Assembly (NCBI RefSeq): GCF_000960475.2 | Contig: NZ_JZDQ02000014.1 | Span: 1 to 64,000 of the forward strand | From: Nocardioides luteus | GTDB taxonomy: Bacteria > Actinomycetota > Actinomycetes > Propionibacteriales > Nocardioidaceae | DNA: 64,000 nt | Direction: 5' to 3' | Shown here: piece after piece, positions 46,806-55,997 of the stretch | Layout of the letters: every line of letters begins with the position of its first letter | Numbering within the stretch: position 1 is the first letter of the stretch | The notes under the pieces: generated by a model | The model's database searches: none | What the model was told of the DNA's origin: nothing | Seen by the model: only the letters and a program-made list of their open reading frames with translations | Position numbers and translations under genes: made by a program

Positions 46806-47629
46806 GACTCCCCTCCCCACGACAGCGTCGCAACCACCAGGTCGACGGTCGGCAGGGTCAGGTCGGCGAGGTCGGGGTGCGGGAAGGAGTAGATCAGCCG
46901 CGACTCGTAGAGCCGGTCGGGCGAGGCGACCCAGCGCTCCCCCACCGTCGTGGTCTCGGCCTGCAGCGGATGCCGCACCATGCCGAACGGAGCCGGCCGG
47001 CTCAGCGCGACCGCCAGCCCGGCGGGGCGCCGCCCGACCCGCTGCAGCCAGTAGGCCAGGAACGCGGCCCCCTGCTGGGCCGCCGCGTCCTTGGCCGCGG
47101 TCATCCACCGAGCCCAGTCGGGCTGCTCGATCCTGGACCGCTGCACCTTCGGGAGGACCTTGTCGGCCAGGTCGGCGAGCTGGTAGTCGCGGACGTCCTC
47201 GTCGGACATGTCCACGACGTACCACTCCTGGGCCTTCGGCAGCCGCAGGTCGACGTGCGGCTTCGGGCCGAGCGCCTTGAGCACGTCCCTGATGCCCGCT
47301 CGGAATCGGTTCGGCCCGGCCGGGTCGAAGGTGACGTGCCCGATCTCCTCGATGTTGGCCATCAGGAACTCCCGCAGCCCGTCGGCGTTGCGCAGCTGCG
47401 CGCGCCGGCGGGTGTCCTCGGCGAGGAACGTCTCCAGCGCCTCCTGGGAGGAGAAGAGCATCGCCTCGTACGGTGGCCGGTTGCCGCGATCCCCGGGAAA
47501 GACCCTGATCCGGGCCTCGTCGAGCTGGGGAACGACAACCTGCCCCGTACGTAGCGCGGCACCGACCGCGTCGGCGTCGGCGGCGGCGAGCGCCACCTCC
47601 AGCGCGCGGTTGCGGTAGCCGTCGATCAT
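46802..47629 (-). CDS. SseB-like N-terminal domain protein
   Basis: The 275-residue protein has an N-terminal part that resembles SseB (ALRTGQVVVPQL, then PPYEAMLFSSQEALETFLAE) and an unrecognised C-terminal half ending LSWGGES. The resemblance is modest, so the family call is tentative. Coupled to the HIT gene by GTGA overlap; the phenylalanine hydroxylase lies 36 bases upstream. Confidence 0.55.
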   Translation of the reverse strand: MIDGYRNRALEVALAAADADAVGAALRTGQVVVPQLDEARIRVFPGDRGNRPPYEAMLFSSQEALETFLAEDTRRRAQLRNADGLREFLMANIEEIGHVTFDPAGPNRFRAGIRDVLKALGPKPHVDLRLPKAQEWYVVDMSDEDVRDYQLADLADKVLPKVQRSRIEQPDWARWMTAAKDAAAQQGAAFLAYWLQRVGRRPAGLAVALSRPAPFGMVRHPLQAETTTVGERWVASPDRLYESRLIYSFPHPDLADLTLPTVDLVVATLSWGGES

Positions 47630-47665
47630 CGTCCGAGGCTAACCCTCGGACGTGATCGAATCTGT

Positions 47666-48547
47666 CTAGACGGCGCCGAGACGCTGTGGCGTGTCGTCGT
47701 CGCAGGTCGCGAAGAAGTTGCCGACCACGTCGACCATGTGGCTGAACGACTCCGCCGCGAAGAGCACCGGCTGGTAGTCGGTGATGTCGTAGGCGAGCGT
47801 CGCCATCTGGGCGAAGTCGATCGGACGCACCTCCACCTCGCGGAACTCCTCGATCTCTCCGTAGGAGGAGAGCAGGCCCGCGCCGTACGCCTTCAGCTCG
47901 CCGTCCTCGTGGAGCACGCCGAACTCGATCGTGAACCAGAAGACATCGGCGACGACCTGGAGCGCCTCCCGGGTCTGCACCCGGCGCGCGGCCGCGCCGG
48001 CGAGCCGCTTGACCTCGGCGATCTGCGGGTCGGCCAGGAGGTTCCCGTGGCCGATCACCTCGTGGATGATGTCGGGCTCCGGGGTGTAGAGCGGCACCGC
48101 GTGGTGACGCAGGTACTGCGTCGAGTGGAACTGGCCGTCGGCCAGGCTCCCGTAGAACTCCTCCAGCGGCACGATCCCCGCGGCCGGGACGTACTCGAAC
48201 CCGGTCAGCGGCTTCAGCCCCGCGCTCACCTCGTCGAGCTGTGGCACCCGGTCCTGCGGGAGATCGAGGGCCTCGACGGCCGCGATGTAGTTGCGGCAGG
48301 CATATTTGGCGTGCAGCGGCGCGATCTCCCGGCACACCGTCCGCCAGATCTCGTTCTCCGTCTCGGTGTAGTCGATCCGGGGAACAGGCATCCCCGGCTT
48401 CCAACCAAGCGCTGCGGCAGCGATCTCGCTCCGTCGTGCTCGGTAGTCCTGGTCTGCGAACCCGGGGTGGTTGTTCCCCAGATGCACCTCGACCTGCCCG
48501 TCCTCGCCCACGGTGACGGGCGAGTAGAGCTGTCCTTCCTCGAACAT
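47666..48547 (-). CDS. phhA: pterin-dependent phenylalanine-type hydroxylase
   Basis: The 293-residue enzyme belongs to the biopterin-dependent aromatic amino acid hydroxylases: iron ligands in PDIIHEVIGHGN (His162, His167) and IEFG (Glu208), plus HYxxRHH region FHSTQYLRHHAVPLYTPEPD. It would make tyrosine from phenylalanine. ATG 48547 is fixed by GGAGGT six bases ahead; ATG 48559 lies upstream of that site. Tetrahydropterin recycling genes are not in the window. The residue set does not tell Phe from Trp specificity. Confidence 0.9.
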   Translation of the reverse strand: MFEEGQLYSPVTVGEDGQVEVHLGNNHPGFADQDYRARRSEIAAAALGWKPGMPVPRIDYTETENEIWRTVCREIAPLHAKYACRNYIAAVEALDLPQDRVPQLDEVSAGLKPLTGFEYVPAAGIVPLEEFYGSLADGQFHSTQYLRHHAVPLYTPEPDIIHEVIGHGNLLADPQIAEVKRLAGAAARRVQTREALQVVADVFWFTIEFGVLHEDGELKAYGAGLLSSYGEIEEFREVEVRPIDFAQMATLAYDITDYQPVLFAAESFSHMVDVVGNFFATCDDDTPQRLGAV

Positions 48548-48796
48548 CCTTACCTCCATGTGACGTACGCCTCACAACCCTATCGCGCACGCCAGGAAAG
48601 GCCTCCTGTCAGGGAGGTGAACAACAGGAAGTCTTCCGCCCGCAGTCGCATCCCTGGCTCCGCTGCGCGGCCATCATCCCTTTCGGCCCGGGATTTTTCC
48701 GCCATGGCGCGAATCTGCGGGCCGATCATTGCGTGCACGGTTTGTATTCGGACTCGGCCCCGCTGGATCAAGCAGGTCGTGGGCGACAATGGGTTC
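48548..48796. other. 249-base gap, promoters for two divergent genes
   Basis: No gene is seen. The gap holds the ribosome site for the hydroxylase (48548-48558), a small hairpin at 48599-48616 (cctcc / ggagg) and, near 48785, the box ahead of the transglutaminase-like gene. Base composition is less GC-rich than in the flanks. Confidence 0.5.
48785..48790 (+). promoter_or_regulatory. leaderless-type -10 box
   Basis: GACAAT lies six bases before GTG 48797; only one base differs from TANNNT. Confidence 0.35.
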
Positions 48797-49531
48797 GTGA
48801 CCTCGTCCTTGTTGGCTCCTCGTTGCCAACGACACGGCGCGTTGGGACGAAGCCCAGACAAGGTGATTGGGGAGACACGGGCGACAACGATTCTCGACAC
48901 AGCAAGCGGCCCCGTCGAGGCGCTCGTCGCCAAGCACTCCGATGCGCCAACGCAGCGCGAGTTCCTCAAAGCAGTTCACACGGACCTCGCCAGCACCGTC
49001 CGAGCGGTCTACGCGATGGAAGACCTCCAACCTGCCTCCCTGACACTGCGGCGCGGACGAGGTTCGTGTAGCCAGCGACTGGCAGTGCTGGAGGCTGCGG
49101 CTCGCGGCAAGGGCATCAGCACCCGCGTCCGCGGCATCGCAGTGGACGGCTCGTTCTGGTATCCAAGGTTTCCCAAGCTGAAGACGCTCGTCCCCGACCA
49201 TGTGATCCTGGCTTGGCCCGAATTCAAGATCGATGGCACCTGGGTGCCCGTCAGCGAGCTCTACGGCTCGCTGGGCGAGATGGCCATCTGCGGGATCGGA
49301 TTTACCAACGAGGGCGGGGAGACCCTGTTCGATGCGATCGGACGAACGGCAGTCGACTGGGACGGGGCAACGGGCGGCCAGTGCGACCTTTCGGCAGTTG
49401 TCTCCGATTGCCTGGGCTACTTCGACTCGCGCGACGAGCTGTTCCGCACGCAGGGCCAGACGTTGGCGTGGCTGCCGCGCAAGATCGCCGATGGAATCAT
49501 GAGCCGTCGCTCCGCGGCCGGCGCACGTTGA
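48797..49531 (+). CDS. transglutaminase-like protein, ssrA-adjacent
   Basis: The 244-residue protein contains a transglutaminase-like catalytic region: GRGSCSQRLAVLEAAARGKG with Cys91, ISTRVRGIAV, then DHVILAWPEFKIDGTWVPVSE with His135; the usual Asp near WV reads Ser-Glu. Such folds also act as cysteine proteases. I do not recognise a closer family. Less GC-rich codons than the neighbours and its place next to the ssrA 3' end suggest horizontal arrival. GTG 48797 is likely; GTG 48779 possible. Confidence 0.6.
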   Translation: MTSSLLAPRCQRHGALGRSPDKVIGETRATTILDTASGPVEALVAKHSDAPTQREFLKAVHTDLASTVRAVYAMEDLQPASLTLRRGRGSCSQRLAVLEAAARGKGISTRVRGIAVDGSFWYPRFPKLKTLVPDHVILAWPEFKIDGTWVPVSELYGSLGEMAICGIGFTNEGGETLFDAIGRTAVDWDGATGGQCDLSAVVSDCLGYFDSRDELFRTQGQTLAWLPRKIADGIMSRRSAAGAR

Positions 49532-49836
49532 GACATACGCGTACGAGTTCGAGCATCCGGTCAAGCGTCTCGCTGGGGCCACACCACACGCCAGAGCGTG
49601 CCCCGACACGCCGAACCACGGCGTGTCGAGGCACCTCACAGGACACCTCGTGGCCCCACAACACCGACCACGTAGGGCTAAGGGGGTGCGGGGGATGGCC
49701 CCGCCGCGACGCACCAGCAACGCGCGACATGAAGGGGGGTGCGGGTGCGAAGCCCCCGCCTCCGCGCGAAGCGCGGACAAATGACGAGAGCGACGTGGCT
49801 CGCGCTTTCCGCGAGCACACGCCGCCCTCGATCGAG
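49532..49836. other. 305-base hairpin-rich gap beside ssrA
   Basis: No gene is seen. It holds a nested structure (outer arms tggggccac/gtggcccca at 49574-49582 and 49650-49658; inner stem cgacacgccg/cggcgtgtcg at 49604-49613 and 49619-49628), a G-rich hairpin at 49688-49704, another at 49741-49759, GAA-loop hairpin 49761-49777 and stem 49798-49816. Confidence 0.6.
49798..49816 (-). terminator. terminator of ssrA
   Basis: gctcgcg / cgcgagc form a perfect seven-base stem on a five-base loop, about 20 bases past the tmRNA 3' end. No U-tract follows. Confidence 0.55.
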
Positions 49837-50205
49837 TGGAGCTGCGGGGAATCGAACCCCGGTCCTCGAGCGCCGTGCCAGGTCTTCTCCGGGTGCAGTC
49901 TGTGGGTGGCGTTCTCTCATCCCCGGGGCTCGACGCAGACACGTCCCCGACAGGCTCAGCCGACTAGATGTCCCTCATGCCCCGTCGGCATGTGCATGAG
50001 GTGGAGTCTCCTAGATGACGCCTGGATCCGAGCCGGAGACGGATACTCGGTCAGACGCTTCGATCACCGCGTCAGGCGGCGAGAGCGAAGGAACTGCGCT
50101 TAGCGTTGGCAGTTATTGGTTTCCAGCGATCGTTTACGAGATGACGCTGGCTCCTCGACCCGCTTCCCCTGGGAGCAACGTCCCAAGTCGAAACCGATCA
50201 GCCCC
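49837..50205 (-). ncRNA. ssrA: transfer-messenger RNA
   Basis: The 5' end GGGGCTGATCGGTTTCGAC and the 3' end with T-arm GGTTCGATTCC and CAGCTCC pair as the acceptor stem (7 pairs, one G-U). The tag frame, 50110 down to 50072, encodes ANAKRSSFALAA then TGA. The terminal CCA is not encoded. It rescues stalled ribosomes with SmpB, whose gene ends 97 bases upstream. An inverted repeat tgccag/ctggca at 50220-50236 lies between them. Confidence 0.95.
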
Positions 50206-50301
50206 TTTTGAGTTTTCAATGCCAGCGATGCTGGCAACAGGACAACACTACAGTCCCCGCCCGGCATTCCCCACTTGGTTATCGCCCAGCGCAGGCAACC
50301 T

Positions 50302-50781
50302 CTATCCCTTCATCCCCTTGAGCTTGCGCCCGACCTCGACCTCGGCCTCCCGCTTGGCCGTACGCTCCGCGATGGTGTTGCGCTTGTCCCACGACTTCTT
50401 GCCCTTGGCGACGCCGATCTCGACCTTGGCGCGGCCGTTGAGGAAGTAGAGGGCGAGGGGGACGACGGTGAGGCCCTTCTCGGCGACCTTGCGCTCGATC
50501 TTGTCGATCTCGGCACGGTGCAGGAGGAGCTTGCGCTTGCGGCGGGCGGAGTGGTTGGTCCAGGTGCCGTTGAGGTATTCGGGGATGTGGATCCCGTGGA
50601 TCCAGGCCTCGCCACGGTCGATGTCGACGAAGCCGTCGACCAGGGACGCGCGACCCTCACGCAGCGACTTCACCTCGGTGCCCTGCAGGACCATGCCGGC
50701 CTCGTAGGTGTCCTCGATGTGGTAGTCGTGTCGCGCCTTCTTGTTCTGCGCGATCATCTTGCGCCCCTGCTCCTTCGCCAT
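50302..50781 (-). CDS. smpB: SsrA-binding protein SmpB
   Basis: The 159-residue protein has [30 protein letters not shown], the [24 protein letters not shown] core and the basic tail [19 protein letters not shown] that enters the ribosome. It binds tmRNA and directs it to stalled ribosomes. ssrA lies downstream on the same strand; the ftsEX and M23 genes lie upstream, as in other actinobacteria. Confidence 0.97.
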   Translation of the reverse strand: MAKEQGRKMIAQNKKARHDYHIEDTYEAGMVLQGTEVKSLREGRASLVDGFVDIDRGEAWIHGIHIPEYLNGTWTNHSARRKRKLLLHRAEIDKIERKVAEKGLTVVPLALYFLNGRAKVEIGVAKGKKSWDKRNTIAERTAKREAEVEVGRKLKGMKG

Positions 50782-50844
50782 TCCTCCATTCTCTCAGGCG
50801 CACGGTCATGACCGCGAAACGTTTAGGCCGTCCTGGTCGAGCAG

Positions 50845-52116
50845 TCACAGACCGAGCATCGGCATCGGGTCGATGATCTCGCCGTCCCGCAGGATCATGA
50901 AGTGCAGATGGCACCCGGTGGACCACCCTGTCGTGCCGGCGAGGCCGATGACGTCACCACGACCGACGGTGTCGTCGACCTCGCTGCGGTAGGCCGAGAG
51001 GTGGTTGTACACGGCCGTGTAGGAGTGCCCGTTGATGTTGCCGAGGAAGAGGTGCAGACGGTTTCCGTACGCGTCGTTCCACTCCTGCGCGATGACGGTG
51101 CCCGACTCGGCGGCGAGGAGCGGCGTGCCGCAGGGGGCGTGCAGGTCGACACCGTCGTGCAGCTTGTATTCCCCCGTGGTCGGGTGGGTGCGCATCCCGT
51201 AGGGCGAGGTGACGTACGAGTCGGCGACCGGCATCGCCAGCATGCCCACGAGCGTGTCGACCGTGCGGTTCTGCGCGCCCTCGGCGAGCGCGGCGATCTT
51301 CTCCTTCAGCGCCGCGTCCTGCTTCTCGAGCTCGGCGAGGACCTTGCGGTCCTCCTCGGCCAGCTCGGCCGCCTTCTTCCGCGCCGCGGAGGTCCGCGTC
51401 ACGAGCGCGGCGATCTCGTCGCGGGCCTCGGCGGCGCGGACGCGGAGCCGCTCGATCTCGGCGACGTTCCGGGCGGCGCTCCGCTCGGTGGCCGCCACGG
51501 CGGCGGTGGCACGGCGCTGGCCGCGCTCCCGGCGGGCGACCAGCCGTTCGCCGGCCTGCAGCCGCTCCAGCGTGCTGGCCTGGGAGGAGGTCACCGCGTC
51601 GGTGTAGTTGCGCCGCCGCATCAGCTCCTCCAGCGTCGCGCCCTCGAGCAGCGCGGAGAACTCCTGGAGCGTCGGGTCGCTGGCGGTGGTGAACTCCTCG
51701 AGGATCGTGTCGCGCAGCTCCTCCCGCGCCTCGGTCGCCCGCTTCCGCGCGGTGCGCAGGTCCGTACGCGCGGCGGCGAGCACGGCCCGCTGCCGCTCCA
51801 GGGACGCCTCGGCACGGCGGTGCGCGCGGGTGGCCGCGCGCAGGCGTACGTCTGTCCGCTTCAGCCGCGACCGGGCACCGGCCAGCTTCTTCTGGGCCCT
51901 GGCGAGGGCGGTCGTGGCTCGCTGCAGGGCGTCGCTGGAGTGCTCGACGGCGTCCTCGGCCGCCTCCTTCTCCTTCTCGATCTGCTCCTGCTGGTCCTCG
52001 AGCGAGTCGTCCGCTCGGGCGATCGGGGTGATCAGCGTCCCGGCGAGCACGCAGCCGACGAGCAGCGCGAGCAGGGGACGGCTGCGGCGGGTGGCGCCGA
52101 GTCGCGCGGGGTACAA
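50845..52116 (-). CDS. coiled-coil M23 peptidoglycan endopeptidase
   Basis: The 423-residue secreted protein has an N-terminal signal (LLALLVGCVLAGTLITPIARA), a long Glu/Lys/Ala coiled coil (about 38-260) and a C-terminal M23 domain with zinc ligands HDGVD and HLHF. The layout is that of EnvC/PcsB-type hydrolases switched on by FtsEX, which lies just upstream. The start is TTG 52116, fixed by GGAGG seven bases ahead. Confidence 0.9.
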   Translation of the reverse strand: MYPARLGATRRSRPLLALLVGCVLAGTLITPIARADDSLEDQQEQIEKEKEAAEDAVEHSSDALQRATTALARAQKKLAGARSRLKRTDVRLRAATRAHRRAEASLERQRAVLAAARTDLRTARKRATEAREELRDTILEEFTTASDPTLQEFSALLEGATLEELMRRRNYTDAVTSSQASTLERLQAGERLVARRERGQRRATAAVAATERSAARNVAEIERLRVRAAEARDEIAALVTRTSAARKKAAELAEEDRKVLAELEKQDAALKEKIAALAEGAQNRTVDTLVGMLAMPVADSYVTSPYGMRTHPTTGEYKLHDGVDLHAPCGTPLLAAESGTVIAQEWNDAYGNRLHLFLGNINGHSYTAVYNHLSAYRSEVDDTVGRGDVIGLAGTTGWSTGCHLHFMILRDGEIIDPMPMLGL

Positions 52117-52190
52117 CGGATTGCCTCCGGTGGCGGTGGGGGAACCGGACGAGCAGGAGACGATACCCCCGTGGGTTCCACCGCCCGACG

Positions 52191-53456
52191 TCAGCCCAGC
52201 AGCGGCATCGGGTCGACCGGAGTCCCGTCGCGCAGGATCGTGAAGTGCAGGTGGCAGGCCGTGGACCAGCCCGTCGTGCCCGCGTAGGCGACCGTCTCAC
52301 CGCGCCCGACCGTGCCGGAGCGCTTGGCGTAGCTCGAGATGTGGTTGTAGACGGCGGTGTAGGAGTGCCCGTTGACCCTGCCGAGATACAGGTAGAGACG
52401 GTTGCCCCACACGCTCGAGTAGGACGTCGAGATGATCTGCCCGGAGTCGGCCGCGCGCAGCGGCACACCGCACGGCGCGTGGAAGTCGGTGCCGTTGTGC
52501 AGCGAGACGTAGCCGTAGATCGGGTGCTTGCGGATCCCGTAGGGCGAGGTGACGTAGGTGTCGGCCACCGGCATCTCGAAGAGACCGCCGACGGACCCTA
52601 CGTTGCGGTCGGACCCGGACCCGGCCGAGGCGAGTGACCGGATCTTGCTCCGCAGCGCCGACTCCTCGGCCTCGAGCTTGCGCAGCTCGGCGGCGTCGGC
52701 CGCCTTCGCCGCCTCGGCGGACCGCTTCGCGATGGCCGCCTTGTCGACCAGGGTGGACAGCTCGGCGTGGGCCGCCGCGGCCTGGTCGCGGAGCGAGTCG
52801 ACCTCGGCGACCAGCTCGCGGGCCTTCTTCTCCTTGGCCGCGATCGCGTCGGTCGCCTCCTGCACCTCGCCCTCGCGGACGACGAGCATCGTCTCGGTCG
52901 CCTCCATCCGCTGGAGGGTGGCGTCCTGTCCCGCGGCGGCCGCGTCGACGTACGTCTGCTGGCGCATCAGGTCCTCGAGCGAGCCCCCGGAGAGCAGGGC
53001 TGCCGCCTGGGCGAGCCGCGGGTCTCCCCCGGTGAACCGGGTCAGGATCTCGTCGCGCATCTCGTCGCGCTGCGCCTTGACCTCGGCCTTGCCCTCGGCG
53101 AGCTCCCGCTTCGCCTCGGCCAGGAGCCGCTTCTGCTCGGCGAGCTCGGCCTCGAGCTTGGCGTGGGCCGCCTGCACCTCCACGAGCCGTGCGTTCAGCT
53201 CATCGAGTCGGGTCTGGGCCTGGTCGAGCTTCTCCCGCGCCGCGGCGTACGCCGCCGATGCCTTGCGCAGGCCGGCGCTGGAGTGCTCGAGGTCCTCGGC
53301 GGCAGCCTTCTGCTCCTGCTGGACCTCGCGCTGCTCCTGCTCGAGACGGTCCTTCTCGTCGGCGGAGGACGGAAGACTGGGCGAGAGCAGCACGGCACCC
53401 ACCACGGCGCAGCTGAGCGCAGCGGCGAGTCTGCCGGCACGGGGGAAGACGTGCAC
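52191..53456 (-). CDS. coiled-coil M23 peptidoglycan endopeptidase, paralogue
   Basis: The 421-residue protein shares the plan of the next gene: signal segment LAAALSCAVVGAVLLSPSLPSSA, coiled coil to about 265, then M23 domain with SPYGIRKHP, LHNGTDFHAP and ACHLHFTILRDG. The two copies are tandem paralogues and lie directly behind ftsX (24 bases), so FtsEX-controlled septal cleavage is likely. GTG start at 53456. Confidence 0.9.
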   Translation of the reverse strand: MHVFPRAGRLAAALSCAVVGAVLLSPSLPSSADEKDRLEQEQREVQQEQKAAAEDLEHSSAGLRKASAAYAAAREKLDQAQTRLDELNARLVEVQAAHAKLEAELAEQKRLLAEAKRELAEGKAEVKAQRDEMRDEILTRFTGGDPRLAQAAALLSGGSLEDLMRQQTYVDAAAAGQDATLQRMEATETMLVVREGEVQEATDAIAAKEKKARELVAEVDSLRDQAAAAHAELSTLVDKAAIAKRSAEAAKAADAAELRKLEAEESALRSKIRSLASAGSGSDRNVGSVGGLFEMPVADTYVTSPYGIRKHPIYGYVSLHNGTDFHAPCGVPLRAADSGQIISTSYSSVWGNRLYLYLGRVNGHSYTAVYNHISSYAKRSGTVGRGETVAYAGTTGWSTACHLHFTILRDGTPVDPMPLLG

Positions 53457-53480
53457 GCCCCAGACGGTAGGGGATCCGGG

Positions 53481-54389
53481 TCAGACCTTGATGTATTTGC
53501 GGGTGAGCAGGAGTGTCGGGACGAGCGTCAGCAGGATGCCGAGGACCGCCACGATCGCGAAGGAGCTGAAGAACTCCTCCCAGCCGACCCACTGGGTCAC
53601 CGCGGTGGACGAGAGCCGCTGCTCGACGCCGAAGTACATCACCGCGGCCAGCGCCATCCCGGACAGCCCGATGCCGACCAGTGCGACCACGAGCGACTCG
53701 AGGAGGAACGGCAGCGCGATGTAGAGGGTCGAGGCACCGACCAGCCGCATGATCCCGATCTCGCGGCGGCGGGCGAACGCGGCCAGCCGGATCGTGTTGG
53801 CGACCAGCAGCAGCGCCGCGATGACCAGCACGATCGCGCCGACCAGGGCCGCGCTCTGCAGCCCGTCGACGGCGGCGAGGATGGGCCCGGTGACCTCGTG
53901 GACATCGCCGACGTGGTCGATGCCGTCCAGGCCGGCGACCGCCTCGATGATCTCGGCGGAGTGGTGCGGGTCGGTCATGGTGACCCAGTAGGACTGCCAC
54001 ATGTCGCTGGACTTCACCACCGGGTCCGGGCCGCTGACGCCTTCGACGTCGAGAGCCTGCAGCCGCTTGTAGGCCTGCTCCTGGCTCTCCTCCTCGATCT
54101 TGTCGACGTAGCGGTTGTCCTTGAGCGCAGCGGTGATGACCTTCTTCTGGCTGTCGTCGACGGCACCGGCGCACTGCGGGTTGCGGTCGTTGGCGCCGTT
54201 GCACATGTAGAAGGTGATCTGCAGCTCGTCGCCCCAGACCTCCTCGGTCAGCTGAGCCTGCTCACGCAGCAGCAGGCCGACACCGGCCAGCGTGAGCGAG
54301 ACGAGCAGGGTCAGGGCCACCGCGACGTGCATCGACAGGTTGCGGCGTAGCCCCTGGCGGAGCTCGGTGAATACATAACGCAGCTGCAT
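53481..54389 (-). CDS. ftsX: cell-division protein FtsX
   Basis: The 302-residue permease-like protein has four membrane helices: one at the N terminus (VAVALTLLVSLTLAGVGLLL), then a large outer loop with two Cys (YMCNGANDRNPQCAGAVD), then three (residues ~180-295) including RRREIGIMRLVGAS. FtsX transmits FtsE ATP turnover to extracellular hydrolases. It follows ftsE by 67 bases. Confidence 0.95.
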   Translation of the reverse strand: MQLRYVFTELRQGLRRNLSMHVAVALTLLVSLTLAGVGLLLREQAQLTEEVWGDELQITFYMCNGANDRNPQCAGAVDDSQKKVITAALKDNRYVDKIEEESQEQAYKRLQALDVEGVSGPDPVVKSSDMWQSYWVTMTDPHHSAEIIEAVAGLDGIDHVGDVHEVTGPILAAVDGLQSAALVGAIVLVIAALLLVANTIRLAAFARRREIGIMRLVGASTLYIALPFLLESLVVALVGIGLSGMALAAVMYFGVEQRLSSTAVTQWVGWEEFFSSFAIVAVLGILLTLVPTLLLTRKYIKV

Positions 54390-54456
54390 GACGGGTCGAG
54401 AAACCTTTTCTGGTCGTGAACCTGGTCGGTGAAGGGGTCCGGCTCGGAGCCGAAGC

Positions 54457-55146
54457 TCAGAACTGGGCCCCGTAGCCGCCCTGGACCTGGTCGCGTACGA
54501 GGTGGCCGTGCTCGAGCTCGATGACGCGCTTGCGCATCTGGTCGACCATCTGGACGTCGTGGGTCGCCATCACGATGGTGGTGCCGGACCGGTTGATGCG
54601 GTCGAGCAGGCGCATGATGCCGACGGTGTTGCCGGGGTCGAGGTTTCCGGTCGGCTCGTCGGCGATCAGGATCATCGGACGGTTGATGAAGGCGCGCGCG
54701 ACGGCGACGCGCTGCTGCTCACCGCCGGAGAGCTCGTCGGGCATCCGGTCGCCCTTGCCGTCGAGGCCGACCAGCTCGAGCGTCTCCGGGACACGCTGCC
54801 GGATCTCGCGGTTGGAGTGGCCGGTCACCTGCATCGCGAAGGCGACGTTCTCGGCGACGGTCTTGTTGGCCAGGAGGCGGAAGTCCTGGAAGATCGTGCC
54901 GACCTGGCGGCGCAGCCGCGGCACCTTCCAGCCGGCGAGCCGGTTGATCTCCTTGCCCGCGACATAGACGCGACCGGTGGTCGGCCGCTGCTCGCGCAGC
55001 ATCAGCTTGAGGGCGGTCGACTTCCCCGAGCCGGACTGGCCCACGAGGAAGACGAACTCCCCCTTCTGGATGTCGATCGAAAGGCTGTTGAGGGCGGGTC
55101 GCGCCTGCCCTGGATAGGCCTTGCTGACCTTCTCGAAGCGGATCAC
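54457..55146 (-). CDS. ftsE: cell-division ATP-binding protein FtsE
   Basis: The 229-residue ATPase starts MIRFEKVSKAYPG and has Walker A GQSGSGKST, signature LSGGEQQRVAVARAF, Walker B MILIADEPTGNLDP and H-loop MATHD. It pairs with FtsX at the septum. It is the first gene of the ftsE-ftsX-M23-M23-smpB group. Confidence 0.96.
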   Translation of the reverse strand: MIRFEKVSKAYPGQARPALNSLSIDIQKGEFVFLVGQSGSGKSTALKLMLREQRPTTGRVYVAGKEINRLAGWKVPRLRRQVGTIFQDFRLLANKTVAENVAFAMQVTGHSNREIRQRVPETLELVGLDGKGDRMPDELSGGEQQRVAVARAFINRPMILIADEPTGNLDPGNTVGIMRLLDRINRSGTTIVMATHDVQMVDQMRKRVIELEHGHLVRDQVQGGYGAQF

Positions 55147-55208
55147 CGGACCGAGGGTAGTGCAACGGTGGTGGGCTCAGCACTTCGGCTCGGAGATACC
55201 TGCCCCTG

Positions 55209-55214
55209 TACTCT
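55209..55214 (+). promoter_or_regulatory. leaderless-type -10 box
   Basis: TACTCT lies six bases before GTG 55221. Confidence 0.4.
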
Positions 55215-55220
55215 GACGGC

Positions 55221-55838
55221 GTGCGCTCTGCTGTCCGGATCCTCATCGGTGCCGTAGTCCTCACCGCGATCGCGGTCGGGGTCGGCGTGCTCACCCTGAA
55301 AGACGACAAGCCGGAGACGCCCAAGGTCAAGGGCGACCTGAGCACCGCTGACACCACCACGATGCACGTACGCCGCGGCGCATTCTGCGACCGGGTCCCG
55401 ACCGCGGACGCGACCGAGGCGCTCGGCGGCGCGGCGAGCGAGAAGAAGGCCTACGGCGACGGAGACCAGACCGCCATCTCGAGCGGGGTCAGCGACGTCG
55501 CCCAGGAGTACGGCTGCATCTGGACCGGGCCGGAGGGCTCGGCCACCTCCGCCCGCGCCTGGGTCTTCGCCCCGCCGGTCACCCTCGACTGGGCCACCCA
55601 GATGACCAAGAGCGTGCCCAAGGGCTGCAAGGCCGCGCCGACCCCGGCGTACGGGAAGCCGTCGGTCGCCCTCACCTGCACCGACGCGAAGAAGCAGCCG
55701 AAGGTGGCCTTCCGTGGACTCTTCGGTGACGCCTGGCTCTCCTGCGAGCTCACCGGCAAGGTCGGCGAGGCGACCGCGACGCTCCAGAAGCGTGCCTCCC
55801 GCTGGTGCCTGGTGGCCGTCACCGCGGCCGGCGCCTGA
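55221..55838 (+). CDS. membrane-anchored hypothetical protein
   Basis: The 205-residue protein has an N-terminal anchor (AVRILIGAVVLTAIAVGVGVLTL) and an extracytoplasmic domain with five cysteines (including GAFCDRVP, YGCIWTG, KGCKAAP, VALTCTD, LSCEL) likely forming disulfides; another stands in SRWCLVA. It loosely recalls DUF3558-type exported proteins, but I do not claim the family. It is divergent from ftsE. Confidence 0.6.
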   Translation: MRSAVRILIGAVVLTAIAVGVGVLTLKDDKPETPKVKGDLSTADTTTMHVRRGAFCDRVPTADATEALGGAASEKKAYGDGDQTAISSGVSDVAQEYGCIWTGPEGSATSARAWVFAPPVTLDWATQMTKSVPKGCKAAPTPAYGKPSVALTCTDAKKQPKVAFRGLFGDAWLSCELTGKVGEATATLQKRASRWCLVAVTAAGA

Positions 55839-55997
55839 CGCCCGCCGACGTCGGCTCGAGCCTGGACCCGGCGCGTCATTTGCACCGACGCAAAGTCTAG
55901 TGCTTTAATCGACTTAGTCGCTCGGGTTGGGTAGGCACCTCACCGGGCGGCGCGCGCCGCCGCGGGCACTGAGTCAGAGCAGAGCCGGCTGGCGAGA

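Noticed and set aside
46806..48590. Open frame upstream of the HIT gene
   Set aside because: Antisense or out-of-frame to the SseB-like and hydroxylase genes, which have clear motifs.
48674..49942. Long minus-strand frame across the ssrA-adjacent patch
   Set aside because: Its translation lacks family features and runs into tmRNA; the plus-strand transglutaminase-like frame is better.
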